Source: Haliclona indistincta
Taxonomy: Eukaryota; Porifera; Demospongiae; Haplosclerida; Chalinidae
Assembly (NCBI GenBank): GCA_964017065.1
Contig: OZ024785.1
Location: 10,309,086-10,373,085 of the forward strand
DNA: 64,000 nucleotides
Direction of reading: 5' to 3'
A model generated the notes under the pieces. That model saw only the letters and a program-made list of their open reading frames with translations, made no database searches and was not told the DNA's origin. The position numbers and the translations under genes are program-made. This document shows positions 49,663 to 62,496 of the stretch, in pieces (position 1 is the stretch's first letter; the number at the start of each line of letters is the position of its first letter).

Positions 49663-50195
49663 TTAAAAATCTTGCATTACTTGTACTCACAGCAGTCATC
49701 AGTATAATACTGATACCTCTATTTTATATCAATGAACAGATTTACTGGATTAGTATGTACATGTACTTGTGACTATAATGCATGTGACTAAGCGTAATAA
49801 CAATTTTTTTATTCTTATTACATAGTACGTCATCTTTCACCAATCAGATTGCTCTATTCGAGGGCATTAATGTAGGTTATTGACCGCGCGTAGCGTCTTC
49901 TATAGCAACAGACCGTTGCGTCTTTGCGAGTTTGAAAAATTCGCGATGTTATTGCGCTCACAGAGATGAACTATGTAATAAATCATTTATTGCCCTACAC
50001 AACTCGGGCATTAACCGACATTAATGACCTCGGGAAGTCGGTTGCCCTCGTACAGTCTCGGGCTGCGCCCTCGACCGTAACTCGGGCGACCGACTTTCCC
50101 GCGGTCATTAATGTCGGTTAATGCCCTCGCGTGAGGGCAATAACTAATACATAATGCATAATTACAGTCTAGTGCTGAGGGCGTGGCTAATAAAC
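49663..50195. other. Intergenic, PTGR3 promoter region with foldback repeat
   Basis: No gene. It contains a strong inverted repeat (50003-50129) and an extra partial copy of its arm at about 49858-49887 (CGAGGGCATTAATGTAGGTTATTGACC). Probably a remnant inverted-repeat element just upstream of PTGR3. Confidence 0.65.
50003..50129. repeat. Hairpin with 48-base arms
   Basis: CTCGGGCATTAACCGACATT onward (50003-50050) is mirrored by 50081-50129 (ending AATGTCGGTTAATGCCCTCG) with a 30-base loop; only a few mismatches. Rich in CG dinucleotides compared with the surroundings. It ends 66 bases before the PTGR3 start codon. Confidence 0.9.
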
Positions 50196-51324
50196 ATGGC
50201 GAGTAGCATGCTCAGGTTTCCACTTCGGTACCAACGGCTTGTGGGAGTGAAGGTGTCCCAACGTTTCAGGGAGGCAGTGGAAGTTCGTTCAGCAATTATT
50301 ACACAGTCAGACATTGGACCGCGTGATCTACTAATATACAATAGATTCGTTGGTGTCAATGCTTCGGACATCAATATGACTGCAGGTACATGTACAATAC
50401 ATGACTATATCAGCTGCTCATGTATCATTCGTTCTAGGTCGTTACCTGCCACATGGAGACATTCCCTATCCTATTGGATTTGAAGCTGCAGGGGAGATAG
50501 TCGCTACTGGCAATGAATGTCCAAACCATAAGGTGGGAGACGCTGTGGTGTACATGATGAGAGGAACTTACAGCGAGTATAGTGTCGTACCATCCAAGCA
50601 CACTATCCCCATTCCCAAGCTAATGGCTGAGTATGTACCTCTAATGGTTAGTGGTCTCACTGCTTCAATCAGTCTCGAGAAACTAGGCGATTTGAAGAAA
50701 GGAGAAAAGGTGCTTGTAACAGCGGCCGCTGGAGGTACGGGCCAGTTTGCTGTTCAACTTGCTCGTCTAGCAGGCTGTCATGTGATCGGCACATGCTCTA
50801 CCGATGAGAAAGTTCAATTTTTACGTAGCCTTGGCTGCCATCGTCCAATCAACTACAAATGTGAGGACCTAAAGTCAGTGTTGAAGAGCGAGTATCCAGA
50901 TGGTGTGGATGTGATATACGAGAGTGTCGGAGGAGAGATATTCAACACATGTGTCAGGAGCCTTGCAGTGAAAGGGAGGTTGATCGAGATTGGAATGATC
51001 ACTAACTACGAACAAGATTCTTTTCACGTGATCCCAACTATTCCTATTCAGCAGATTCTGCTCAATAAATCGGCAAGTATTAGAGGCTTCCTTCTCTTAC
51101 ATTATTATGATGACCTTCCTGTTCATGTTATGAAACTTGCTCAACTGTTCCAGTCTGGACAACTCAAGTCTGTAGTTGACTTTGGTGAACATCGTAATGG
51201 CGGTGGCATTTTTAGAGGTCTAGCAGCTATTCCTGACGCTGTCGATTACTTGTACTCTTCAAAGAATGTCGGGAAAATAATGGTCGACTTGGGTGAATCA
51301 AATCCTGGAAACAGCAAGTTATGA
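50196..51324 (+). CDS. PTGR3: Prostaglandin reductase 3 (ZADH2), peroxisomal
   Basis: NADPH-dependent MDR-family enzyme reducing 15-keto-prostaglandin-type enones. Exons 50196-50385 and 50438-51324 encode 358 residues. Matches to human PTGR3 along the length: SQRFREAV, NRFVGVNASDINMTAG, IGFEAAGEIVA, the nucleotide-binding VLVTAAAGGTGQFAVQLARL, CHVIGTCSTDEK, LGCHRPINYK, DVIYESVGG, KGRLIEIGMI, and the ending NSKL. The final SKL is a type 1 peroxisomal targeting signal, as in human. No zinc ligands, as expected for this zinc-free branch. The upstream ATG at 50154 is also in frame, but MASSMLRF gives the human-like N-terminus. Confidence 0.95.
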
Positions 51325-51702
51325 GGTTGTAATAATGGATTTTGGCAACCAGTGAGTGTGTGTGAATCGCTTTGACAAAAATGATAATTATACTTTCTAA
51401 TTATTTTTACTGAAAAAATTATATAAAGAGAAATAAATTGACAAGCAAAGACAGTTTTGAGATCAGTTAGTACGTGACTGTACTGTTGTACTACATTGGG
51501 ATAAAACCTCCACACAGACTACAACTATCATTACATACACGCACACACACACACACACATGGAGGGCAAGGCAAGTTTACTGACTATTGCACTGAGTAGT
51601 CACGACCAAAAACGAAGTGAAGAGTAAAGATATCTGATTACATTGTTTTGTGGTAGTACAATTGAATTCGGACAAAAATTGCTATACAAAAGGTGTGTAG
51701 CA
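51325..51702. other. Convergent 3' region of PTGR3 and CBL
   Basis: No coding evidence; a short CA repeat at about 51540-51559. Confidence 0.6.
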
Positions 51703-54700
51703 TTACATTCTGCTACCAAACCCCTCAAGAATTAATCGAGCTAGGTCAGGGTTATTTTGTGAGATAGCCATTGCCTTCACAACATCAGCACGAGAATATC
51801 CTTGCTTGACTAAGTCCATCACTTGGTTTTCACGATCATGATGTCGACGTGGAGCGCCCACAGGAGAATTCTGACCGGTCATGCTAGTAGGTGAGACTGC
51901 ACTGGTACTGGGAGGGGCAGGAGACAATCTTGGAGGGGGGTTACGAGGAGCAATGGGATCTGATGCTGGAGGACCGTTAGTCCAGGTTGTATTACGCCTG
52001 ACTTCAGTGGGTGCATGAGAGTGAGTCCTTGTGGGGTTAGGCGGTGGGAGTGGAGGCGCACCAGCTGGCGAGTCTAATGATGAAGTACGCCCAACGGGTC
52101 TAAATCCATGTGGTTGAGATGGCGGGAGAGGAGGAAGCTCCTGAAGAGAAGGAGGAAGAGGTGGGAGCTCTGAGTGAGGGTGTGATGGTGGTAAAGGAGG
52201 TAGTGGTCTGCTTTTATTGTCCTCTTCGTCATGTTGTTGCTGCTGCTGCTGCCTCTGAGCAGAGTACTTGACCAAGTCAGATGGTGGTGCTTCATATGCA
52301 GGTTGGTCAGTGCTAGACGGTCTATTTTCCTCAGCACGTGGATGTAGCCCAAGAGCAGCAGGAAAATCATACGGACTTGTGGCGGTATTATTGGAAGTTG
52401 AGTCAACAGTAGACGGGATCTCTAGCTCAATAGGTGGCAGGTCATATTCAGGACTGACACCTCTATCTTCGGGTGCTTTGTCTTCAGACAATTCTCCAAT
52501 TAAAGCCTCTCCTTCAGCAAACAACCTTTCAGCTTTTTCGCGTTCTGCTTCAAGCTCTTCTGCTCGGCGACGCTGAATAGCAATCAATTCATCAGGATCA
52601 TTGTAAGCCGAACCACCAGTGACGTCGAGGCTGTCTTCAATATCTGCTTTTTTGTCAGTGTTGAAGCTGTCACGGTAAATTGAACCATCTGCTTCCTCTG
52701 GAAGATCAGACGTCATATTTTCCATGGGAGGTGGCTTGTTTGGAGCATACTCATTATTCCAATTAGAGGCTCCATCAAACGAGGAGGGAAAAGACATTTC
52801 AAAACCGGTAAAAGGATCTTGGGAGGGGTCTAACGACAACGAAGAGATTTCTGTTTCTGACAGAAAAGGGTTGGTTGGTTCTTTGGGAGGAAGAGGAGGG
52901 AGAAAATTATTGTCAAACACATTAGCTGGAGGGAGTTCAGCAAGTGGGTTGACAACTCTCGATGCAATTGAAGAAGGAGGAACATCATACATGACTTCTT
53001 CGACTCTTTCAGCACTTTCCCCTGCACTACTGCTGTCAGTACTATGATCAGAAGTTGCCTTCTGACCTGTTTTCATAATCTGCGAATATTTTACTGAAGT
53101 GCGTTGTCGAGGGGTTGGCTTCTTGTTTGAATTGTCCAATACAATCTCGGCATACTTTGTTGATGAAACAGCCATCGACTTCGGTCGGCTAGCGGGATTT
53201 GCTTGTCTCTGGTTTGACGGAATTCTTGGTGGGGGCACAGGGAGATCATGAGTAGGAGAGCTGGGAGCTGAGTGTGTTTGTGTGTCTTCACTTTCATTGG
53301 CTTCTGCTGGAGTTTGGTGCGATGATTGATTCGGTAACTGACGACGAGCAGGTATAGGTGGAGCTGATTCTATCTTGCACTGATTGGCAGCAGCAGCTTG
53401 TGCTTGCCACATCCAACCATCTCTTTGCTGGAGGAGAGTAAAATATCACACACACAAATGTACAATCAAATGTGCAAACCTCAAACTCCTCTTCTTCTCC
53501 AGTAAATGCGCTGGCTAGACTGTACGTTCCCATACCAGATGACTTGCTTATTCTACTAGCTTCTTCCTTACGCTGTTCATCCTCCTTTTTCTGCTGCTCC
53601 ATCTCTCTTTCTCGTTCTTTTGCTTTTTTCTCACGCTCTTTTTCTCTTTCCCTTTCTTGGCGGCTAAATGGATCAACAACCACACTTTCAGAGTCTCTGA
53701 TGGCTTCCCGGCAGAATGGACACTCAGCTTTGCCCATCTCAAGCCAGCTTGTCAAACAAGCTTTGCAGATGAGGTGCCCACAAGGTTCCATGCGTATGTC
53801 CTTGTCATTTTCTGCACATATTTTGCATAGCTGGAATGTCGAGCCCATCTCACAGTAGATTTCGTACTGTTCTTCCGAGACTTGAATGTGCTTATCCAGT
53901 GCTGGTGAAGTGATATCGTGAAGATCAGGATTCCTCTCATCACCACAAGGATAGAGGTAGCTTGATAGAGAAGAGAAATAGTTATTACAGTAGAACATTA
54001 TTTCCACAAACAGCTAACACACACTTAATCACTATAACACAAACAGCTAACACACACTTAATCACTATAACACAAACGCTTCACACAAGCTGTTACTTAC
54101 AATCTTTCTCTTGCTCCATCAATCAAAGCCTGACAAAGTGATTTATTTTGTGGTATGGTCTGTAAAATAGTCTTCTCTGCTGTGACATAGCCAATAGCCC
54201 ACTGACCTAGTCGAGTACAGCTGAGTCGAAAAATATAACTGGAGAAGAGAAGAGTAATGTTGAATAATAGAGAAAGGAAATAACACACCTTCCCGGTTTA
54301 TCAATGAAAGGTTGCAGCTTTGCCTTCACTTCATCATAGGTTAGAAAGGCTTGATAAGCAGGATGAGTGACTGCTAGAGCATTCCAGTTCTTCAGCAGTG
54401 TGTTCCAGGGTTGAAACAAACGTGTGAAAATATCAAACTCGAACACTGATATGTGGTCATTGACGGTGAGGTCAATGGTTGACTTGAGAGCAACAGCTTC
54501 AAGAGGCGAATGAATTGGGTGAGCTTGCTTTAGAGTCTCCTTAAATAGCGGCCATGGAATAATGGCTCTGTAGTGAAAGATGAAGACACGGAGTCACTGA
54601 AGCAACAATGAAGTAATGCACACTCTATTGAGTAAACATTACACTGATTTACACAAACATTAGAAAAGGCAACTTTGGGATATTGCAAGTGATAGTGATG

Positions 54701-55884
54701 ACTAGATGCTGGTGTGAGGTAAACATCCCTAAACACACACAAGCACAATGATACTGTCAAGCATAATGCATGATCTTCAAAAGAATACAAGATGGATTCT
54801 AGTGTCTATGAATGATGTTATCAAAACTTCAGAGTACACTAAATTATAGAAACTATTGATCAAATGAGAGAGTAATGAAAACACCAACATACTGAAACCC
54901 TTAGTGTATTATTATTATTCATGCATGTTCAAGTACACAACCATGAACTAGACTTGTGTACTTTGTGTGTGTATATGTGAGATGGAGCATAATATTATAC
55001 ATGTTCTACAGTGAGCATAATTGTACAGAATGTGTGGGTAGGTGAACCATATATCATCATGTTGCTAGCGTACACAAAGCAACTTTCACAAACAAAGGTT
55101 ATCCTGTATGAAGATTATAAACAACAAGCAAAGATAGCAACATGTCCCGTGCATTGATGTGTGTTGTTATGGTGTGACGGATGGGCACAATAGTTAGTAG
55201 ATAAGGTATTGCAGTACACAAACCACACTACTGTGTGACACATGTGTCTGCAATTGGATAGTACTTGTCATTGTAGCATAGTAGTAGATTACAGACACAT
55301 TTTACAATGTGTTCTAGTATGTACATGTAGCTACAGATGAAAACACACCTTGTTCCAAAGGATCTTGACCAGAATTCGGTGGCTTCAGTCTTGGTGACGC
55401 GATAAGAATCACCAGCATACCATCCATCGGGAAACAGTGCCTTTAGCTCAGCTAGCATGTGACTGAAGATAAGACTCAGTTTTGTCAGCGAGCGTCGATA
55501 TTGTGATGTTTCATCATAAATACGGTCTTTAGCCTCTCGGAAAAGCTGTGTGGTCTGTTTGCACTTGTTCAGAAGATTCTCCATGAATATCTTAAAGTAT
55601 TCACTTTCGTTTAGAAAGGCAATATTGGTCTCGTAGTTCTTGAATATCTTTCTGAGATGTTGGTAAGTGTCCGGGAGAATGTCCAGAATAAACGGTGGAG
55701 AGTTCTTGAGGTTCATTCGTCTGTTGGCGCACAGGTTGACTACTTTGTCCATTAGCTTCCAGGCCTTCTCTACCGTTCGCTTATCTATCTTGTCAATGAG
55801 AGGCTTCGAGGCATTGGCGGATTGACGCGTTCTGATCGACAACATTAGCTGCTGCATGATCGACTTGGGCCCTATGGCAGCCAT
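51703..55884 (-). CDS. CBL: CBL E3 ubiquitin ligase
   Basis: Adaptor and RING E3 that down-regulates receptor tyrosine kinases. Exons: about 55348-55884, 54298-54567, 54102-54240, 53481-53968 and 51703-53430. TKB domain: four-helix bundle ([50 protein letters not shown]), EF-hand ([16 protein letters not shown]) and SH2-like part ([19 protein letters not shown]). Linker [17 protein letters not shown] keeps the regulatory tyrosines. [14 protein letters not shown]...[13 protein letters not shown]...CPFCREAI. A highly charged segment of about 38 Arg/Glu/Lys residues follows, then a long Pro-rich tail with LPPLPP and PPIPARR motifs and YDVPP/YDLPP-type tyrosine sites, and a C-terminal UBA domain ([18 protein letters not shown]). 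Full CBL/CBL-B architecture. Confidence 0.96.
54006..54077. repeat. Tandem duplication of a 33-base unit
   Basis: Two full copies of ACAAACAGCTAACACACACT onward (54006-54038, 54039-54071) and the start of a third, in a CBL intron. Confidence 0.9.
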
Positions 55885-56122
55885 CTTGTCTTTCTGTGTC
55901 TACTTTCGTCTTTTATCGACAGGTTCCGGGCTCTTGTGAAGCCAGAAAGAAGCTACTCCAGTGAGCCAGCACTCATAACATGAACAGACGACACCCTGGT
56001 CCACAGGAAAACGTTTTCTGTCATATTTCCGTGCACGAATGTATACTTGAACAACTAAACATCGTTCACGACCGCATCGTGTGGTGTGCATTATATAGAA
56101 AACTCCAGCGTGGCTTCACTCT
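55885..56122. promoter_or_regulatory. Bidirectional promoter, CBL / MRE11
   Basis: 238 bases between divergent start codons; no TATA box. Inferred from layout only. Confidence 0.45.
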
Positions 56123-59100
56123 ATGGCTAGCGCAGATGCAGACTTGTTGCGGATACTTGTCAGTGAGTTGCTGTAAGTTTAATCGATGCATTCACATTAA
56201 TCTTAATTATAGCCACTGACAATCATCTTGGTTATTTGGAGAAAGATCCCGTGAGAGGCAATGACTCGCTGGATGCTTTCAAGGAGATAATGTCAATAGC
56301 TAAAGAGAGTAACGTACGTATATAACTCTTGCATTTACATGTAACTTTTATATATTATTTTTCACAGGTTGATTTTATATTGCAAGGTGGTGATCTTTTT
56401 CATGATAACAAGCCTTCTCGCCGTGTTGTTCATCGTACCATGGAACTACTCAGATTTTATTGTATGGGAGACAAGCCGTGTGCTGTGGAGTTTAGGAGTG
56501 ATCCAACAACAAACTTTGTTTCTAGGTATTTCTTCTTTGTTCTTGCTCATCATCTCACTCAATATCTGCACTCTCCCTTAGCTTTCCTGTTGTAAATTAT
56601 GAAGATCCTAACTATAATGTGTCTATTCCTGTGTTTGCTATACATGGTAACCATGACGACCCTACTGGGGTAGGTGATCTTATACAAATACTTCATAAAC
56701 CATGATTGTTCTTCATGTTACATCTGTCAGTATTTTGTGAGTATACATGTATTACTAGTACTGATTTTTTACTAGTAGATAAGTTGTACACTACTTGCTA
56801 GCCCCAAGTGTTTCGTATTGTTATCTTTGTTTAGGATGATTTATCTGCCATGGACATATTGAGTGTCTCTGGTTTGATAAATTACTTTGGGAAGTCTCCT
56901 GATGTTGAGAGCATCAAGGTGTCCCCTATACTTCTTCAGAAGGGTTCCACACGTCTGGCATTGTATGGTCTTGGTAGTATTCGAGATGAACGACTTCACA
57001 GATCATTTAAGAGAGGCAAAGTATTGTTTGAGAGACCTCCAACTGATGAAGGAGATTGGTTTAACGTGTTAGTACTGCATCAGAACAGGTTTGCATCATG
57101 TATCGTATAGATCACATGCAGTTATCTATACGAATTGTAGAGCTCGTCATGGGCAGTCTAATTACATACCAGCTTCATATCTGCCGTCATTTATTGATCT
57201 TGTTATATGGGCGCATGAGCATGAGTGTCGTCCAGAGCCAGAGTATGTGACAATGACTGACGATAATGATCTTATGAAGGAACAAGAACAGGAAGGGGAA
57301 GAACTAGGTGATGGAGGATTTTATGTTTACCAACCGGGCTCATCTGTAGCAACAAGCTTGTGTGAAGGCGAAGTGACGAGAAAGTTGGTTTCATTATCTA
57401 ATTACAAAATTAATATACTTGTTACCACAGGCATATTGGAATCTTACATATTAAAAACACTACTTTTAAAGTGGATCCTGTTCCTCTGCAATCTGTTAGA
57501 CCATTTGTAATGGATTCAGTATCACTGTCACACACAGGCCTTGACCTTGATGACAACCGAGCCACACTGGAATATCTTGCTGAGAAGGTTACCCTTATAT
57601 CAATTAAAGTGTTTAAAATTTTACATGTTTACATTTTTAGGTCACTGGGATGATCGATAAAGTGCATCAGGAGCAACCCTCTGACAAAATGCCTCTTATC
57701 CGGCTAAGAGTGAGTTTGTATTGAAAGTGAAACAGGTCACAACAACAGTTGTTGTTCTTACTTAAACAGTTTCCTTGTTGACATATCTTTGGCTCAAGCC
57801 TGGTATTGTAGATTAGTTATCATTGATTTAAGCGAGTTAAGACATGCTAAAATTAAAATTAATTTTAGTTGTAATGATATTCATAAAATTAATTTTTCTA
57901 GAGGTTATATAATGAATGACAGAGCTACTACAGTTCTTTTGTATTTCTGGTGCTTGCTTGAAGGCTAGAAAAAATGAAAAACAATCTGATGCTTGATGAA
58001 AAAAAACAGCCCCTGGAGAGATTCGAACTCTCGACCCCTGGTTTACAAGACCAGTGCTCTAACCGCTGAGCTACAGAGGCCACTGATTTAAATTTGTTTA
58101 TTATTATTATTTTATTCCTCAGGTAGATTATTCTGGCGGCTACTCAGTTGCTAACTACACACGATTTGGTCAGCAGTTCGTTGAGAGAGTAGCCAACCCT
58201 CGAACCATTTTGCATTGGTCAAAAAAGAAACAGCTTACATCTCTTCGTAAATAAAATTAATATGGTCTGTAAAATTGTTATATTCTATGTACACAGGCAA
58301 AAAGATTTCCAGTGATGATGCTGGCGATGAGGTAGACGAGGAAGAACCAGTAAAGCCAGACTCTGAAAACACAGATGTTTCTGATCTTCTAAAGGATCAG
58401 CTAAAACAAGATCATCTTACATTATTGTCTGGAGGAAGCCTTATTGGTGCTCTCGCAGAGTTTGTTAACAAGAGTGAAAATGAAGCAATATCAGAGTTAG
58501 TGTTCAGTATTACCTATTCATTTTCATTTTTTGTTAGCTTTGTGAAGAGTTCGCTACAAAAAACTCAAGAGTTTCTAAAGGCTGGCAACTTTCCTGAAAC
58601 TGAACTTGAAGATCAGGTAAGCATTGTTGATTCTCATAATGGGCACTGTTGTTATATTTTGTGCCATCAGGTTCAACTGCAAAGACCTCAGATTATGCAA
58701 AGACAAGAAGAAGCCACAGAAACTACAAGACAGGTAGACACAGTTTGTACACCTAAATTTTGAATCATTCTATTATGCTCAATCATAGCGTCTTGCAGAG
58801 CTTCGTTCCCAACGGGCAGACACAACAGCTATTGCTGCTAGTGACAATGACTCAGAGCTCAGCAGTGATGGTGAGAGTAACCGTACAGCATCGCGAGGTG
58901 GAAGAGGTGGTAGAGGTGACGAAGTGAGAGGACGAGGCAGAGGCAGTCGCGGTGGTAGAGGAGGAAGAGGAAAGGGAAGAGGAGGAACACAGACTACTCT
59001 TGCTAGTGGATCTAGTATGCATGAAATCTCTGGATTTTATTGTCTTTTCTGTCATTTATAGGTACTAGAGGTAGAGCCAAAAAAGCTCCAGCTGCAAAGA

Positions 59101-59726
59101 AAACTGTAAGGGTAATAATAATTATTATTGTTGATTATACCATGTTTCAATTCACTATTCCCAGAGCAACACAAAGCCAGCTGTTATTTACGAGGTATGC
59201 TTGCATGTGTGTTACATTGCAATAACGAACAATTTTTCAAGTTCAAAATTAATTTTGGCAAATGACCCTAGATTTTTTGATTTTGTGGATTAAATTCTGG
59301 TACATGTACCCACCACCTAGTTCATGCATTGTTGTAGGAAAATCAGATTTCGGTAAAATCTTGATGATACGCCAAATTTACTCCCGCCAAAATTATCCGC
59401 TATTATGGTATACAGCATTCAAATCCTTTATCCGCTGGCTAAACATCTTCTGACCATTTTTAGGATGATTCTGATGAGGATAACATTACCTCTCTGAGAA
59501 CATCAAGAAAGAGAACGTGAGATAAACTACTAAAAATCATTTTAATTTTTTGATCATTCTCGTACAGTTCAACGCAGTACAGTGATTCAGTTGATGTAAG
59601 CAATTTCATACTTATCACCATTGTCTACTTGACTGTTTTTAGCTCACACAGGAGGAAGACTCAAACCCGTTTGCTTTTCCATCCACCTCTTCATCGCGCA
59701 CTATCTCAAAGAGAAGAAAGCGATAG
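56123..59726 (+). CDS. MRE11: MRE11 double-strand break repair nuclease
   Basis: Nuclease subunit of the MRE11-RAD50-NBS1 complex. Exons begin 56123-56162, 56213-56313, 56368-56525, about 56582-56669, 56835-57088, 57141 onward; the last ends at TAG 59726. Phosphoesterase motifs in order: TDNHLG (I), [13 protein letters not shown] (II), [10 protein letters not shown] (III), VLHQNR (IV) and WAHEHEC (V; the usual motif is GHEH). Then [10 protein letters not shown] and the capping domain ([29 protein letters not shown]). The C-terminal part has the RG-rich (GAR) motif (RGGRGGRG..., [12 protein letters not shown]) and acidic stretches and ends KRRKR. Start chosen because [13 protein letters not shown] places motif I as in human. 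A tRNA-Thr lies antisense in an intron. Divergent from CBL, convergent with kynureninase. Confidence 0.95.
58008..58080 (-). tRNA. tRNA-Thr (anticodon UGU)
   Basis: 73 bases fold as a cloverleaf: acceptor GCCTCTG/CAGGGGC, D arm GCTC...GAGC, anticodon stem CTGGT/ACCAG with loop CTTGTAA (anticodon TGT), variable GGGTC, T arm GAGAG-TTCGAAT-CTCTC, discriminator T. Box A (TAGCTCAGCGG) and box B (GTTCGAATC) are intact and a T run follows as terminator. No intron. It lies inside a MRE11 intron on the opposite strand. Confidence 0.95.
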
Positions 59727-59815
59727 ACAAACAGTTACCCATCATACAGAGTACATGTACAAAGAGATAGAGCGACTTTGTATAAACCTTATTGTCATAA
59801 ATAAATTGCTAAAAG

Positions 59816-62423
59816 CTACTTTAGAGAGTTAACTGCTTCACAAAGGCAGAGATAGAAACGTAACACATCAGAGAATGTGTTGTAAAGTGGAACAGGAGGA
59901 ACACGAATCAAGTTGGGTTCACGGTAATCGACCTAGTGAAGATTGTTTGTAAAATACATTGATACTCATAAAAAACTTACAAAGACACCTCTGCTTTTAA
60001 GGAATTTCTTAACCTCGTCGGCAGATTTGGAAAAGGTAAGAGAGAGTTGACAACCTCTCTTCTTTACATCTTGGGAAGTCAATATAGTCACCTTACAAGC
60101 TGTGAGAGGAAGTGTAATGTGCCTCCATGGTAGCATGTGTAGTTCAGACCCAACCTGTGTTAGCTGACTGTGGTATGAGGTACTTTTCTAGCAACAATTC
60201 TAGGTACCCGGTCAGTAGACGAGATTTCTTACACAATGCAGGCATCGAAGTCTCTTTGAATACCTAGATGTTATGTGATGGTCTTAGCTATATAGAATGG
60301 GTTGGCTTCACCGAAAGACTGGCTTTGAGGCATGTTAGTGGCAGAATAGGAGGATTAGACAGCTGAAAACCTGCTGCTCCTGGTTGTAGGTCAAGAACTG
60401 GATTGAATTGTTGGTTGGTTGCCATTAATATCAGATACTGTTGCTCCACATTCACTTACCATTGGTCATTTCCATGCGAGTGTCTCTATTGTGAGACCAC
60501 CATCCAAGTAGCCTGTAGGGAAGAAACACAATGTACATTGTACAGTTGTGTTCTGATTATATAACATTATATAACATACCTTGGAAGTTTGGAGTTGTGT
60601 GCATGTTTCTCATGCACAAAGAAACCTGCAATTCCTCCTGGACCAGCATTTAGATACTGAAACACTCAAATAATTTACATAACATCACAAAATTAGTCTA
60701 TTGATACCTTGTATCCACACCATGCTGCTACATCTACCTCCCAGTCATGAAGATGCATCTCAATATTACCAGCAGCATGAGCAAGATCGTAACCTATATA
60801 ACACCCCTGCACCAACACCAGAGTGCTCAATAGCTGTGATAGTAACTATAATTATACCTTGCTGTGAGCAGCACGAGTGATTTCCTTCATATCAAAAACA
60901 TGCCCAGTTGCAAAATGAATACCTGGTGAATGGATGGATACATAAATTACTGACGGATAACACCAAGATTTAGGATGTGTATCACCTGACAACCAAACGA
61001 AGGCAAGGGAATCACCATTCTCTTCTATAACCTTAATCACTTCTTCTGTACGCCATATTTCCTCACCCTATTGAAGAATTGGGTGCTAGTATGATTATTC
61101 CAGGTAAAATAATTATGGTATACCATTGATTTACTCAAAGAACAGGATTAGATTTATAAAAGGGGCAGGGAAGGGGTAGAATGCTCAACTATGCTAGAAG
61201 AATTTTAATTACAGTGAAACCCATCTTAGAATCCCAAATATAACCCACATAATGTATAATAAACCCCTGACCAGAGGACACCCTCTCCATAATGGACGAT
61301 TGGTCCCAATGGTGTCCTCCTTAGAGAGGTTCCACTGTGTCATTATGTGTTCCTGTGTGGTTACAATAAATGTAGAAATTTTTGCGGTAGCTTAATTTTC
61401 ATGAATTTTGCGAGTGCCATTCGATCGTAATTTAACGATTTAGTCAATAGCATGTCCCCAAAAAGCGAAGTTTACTGAATATAGCAATCTGAGAGAAAAT
61501 TTGTGAAATATAAAAACTGCAAAATTACAAAGTTTATGGCATATCTAGTCTTCAATCCTCTGCTATAATGGTTAAACATATTATACCTTCTTTGGTGACA
61601 TCAGTATCAGTGCAGAATCTGGTGAGTAACCATGCCAACGAATCTGTGACTCAACTGCATACTGTGAGAAGAACATAATGCACTTTACATTAGCTATCAT
61701 GAAGCTTACAAGGTCTGAGGGAAAAGCAGCATTTTCTACGAGGATCTTATACCGCTCTTTAGTTGGTTGGTAAAAAGCAGCCTAAAACAACATGAACCAG
61801 ATTTCAAAGAAGACACCATACTCACAAGTGCAAGGTGAATGTTGACTGTCAATGTGTTCATGATAGCCACTTCAATAGGCTTTGCACCTAGAGAGTCAAA
61901 GCAAACGGTTATTAACAGACAAACTTTTTTTGCACTCACCAACTAGACGAGCACTCTCCTCCACTACCACATCTTCCACACTGTACCACGGGTCATTCTT
62001 GGAGAAGTTACCATATAACCCACTATAGAGAGGAAAGATTATGAGTATGCATGCATTCATTGTGTTAATGCACCATTTAGCCCATTTGTCCATTTCTGTC
62101 TTGACCATCTCTTGAGTTATTTTTGGCTGAAGTCCAAGTGAGTTTCCGAGAAAATACACTGCCTCGCTTTTTGGATCAACAGCTACAAAGATGATAGTCG
62201 TTGTCTACAAAGAGCTTCGATTTTTATACTCACCAGCTGAGTTTTCTGTCATGTCACCAACCAGAGGAATGTTAAATCGAGATCTGAAGTGAGCGAGCTC
62301 ATCGCGAGCGTCAAGTATTGCTGCAAAACCTGGATCAGAAATGGCCAGTCCCTCGGTTTGAGCGAGCTCAACCAAGTACCCTTGAACCTGTTCACGAGTT
62401 TGGAGACTCATGCTAGCTTGCAT
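59816..62423 (-). CDS. KYNU: Kynureninase
   Basis: PLP enzyme cleaving kynurenine and 3-hydroxykynurenine to (hydroxy)anthranilate in tryptophan catabolism. About 15 short exons. N-terminal [20 protein letters not shown], then [12 protein letters not shown] (human identical), [102 protein letters not shown] (Schiff-base lysine in YKYLN), [44 protein letters not shown], and the last exon [20 protein letters not shown]. Ends 90 bases from the MRE11 stop. Start at 62423 is the first ATG in frame; MSLQ five codons later is an alternative. One intron contains a MITE at 61212-61337. Confidence 0.95.
61212..61337. mobile_element. Diverged MITE, CAGTGAAACC family
   Basis: Starts CAGTGAAACCCATCTTAG and ends complementary to CAGTGGAACCTCTCTAAGG, with GGACACC motifs mirrored inside. 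Related to 10710-10853 but more diverged; left flank is TA, right flank TG. In a kynureninase intron. Confidence 0.65.
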
Positions 62424-62496
62424 TTTGCAATTGCAATTGGTACTCGCCCCATGCACCCTCAAATGAGCATTAATTAGAAAAGGCGGGAAATTTATA

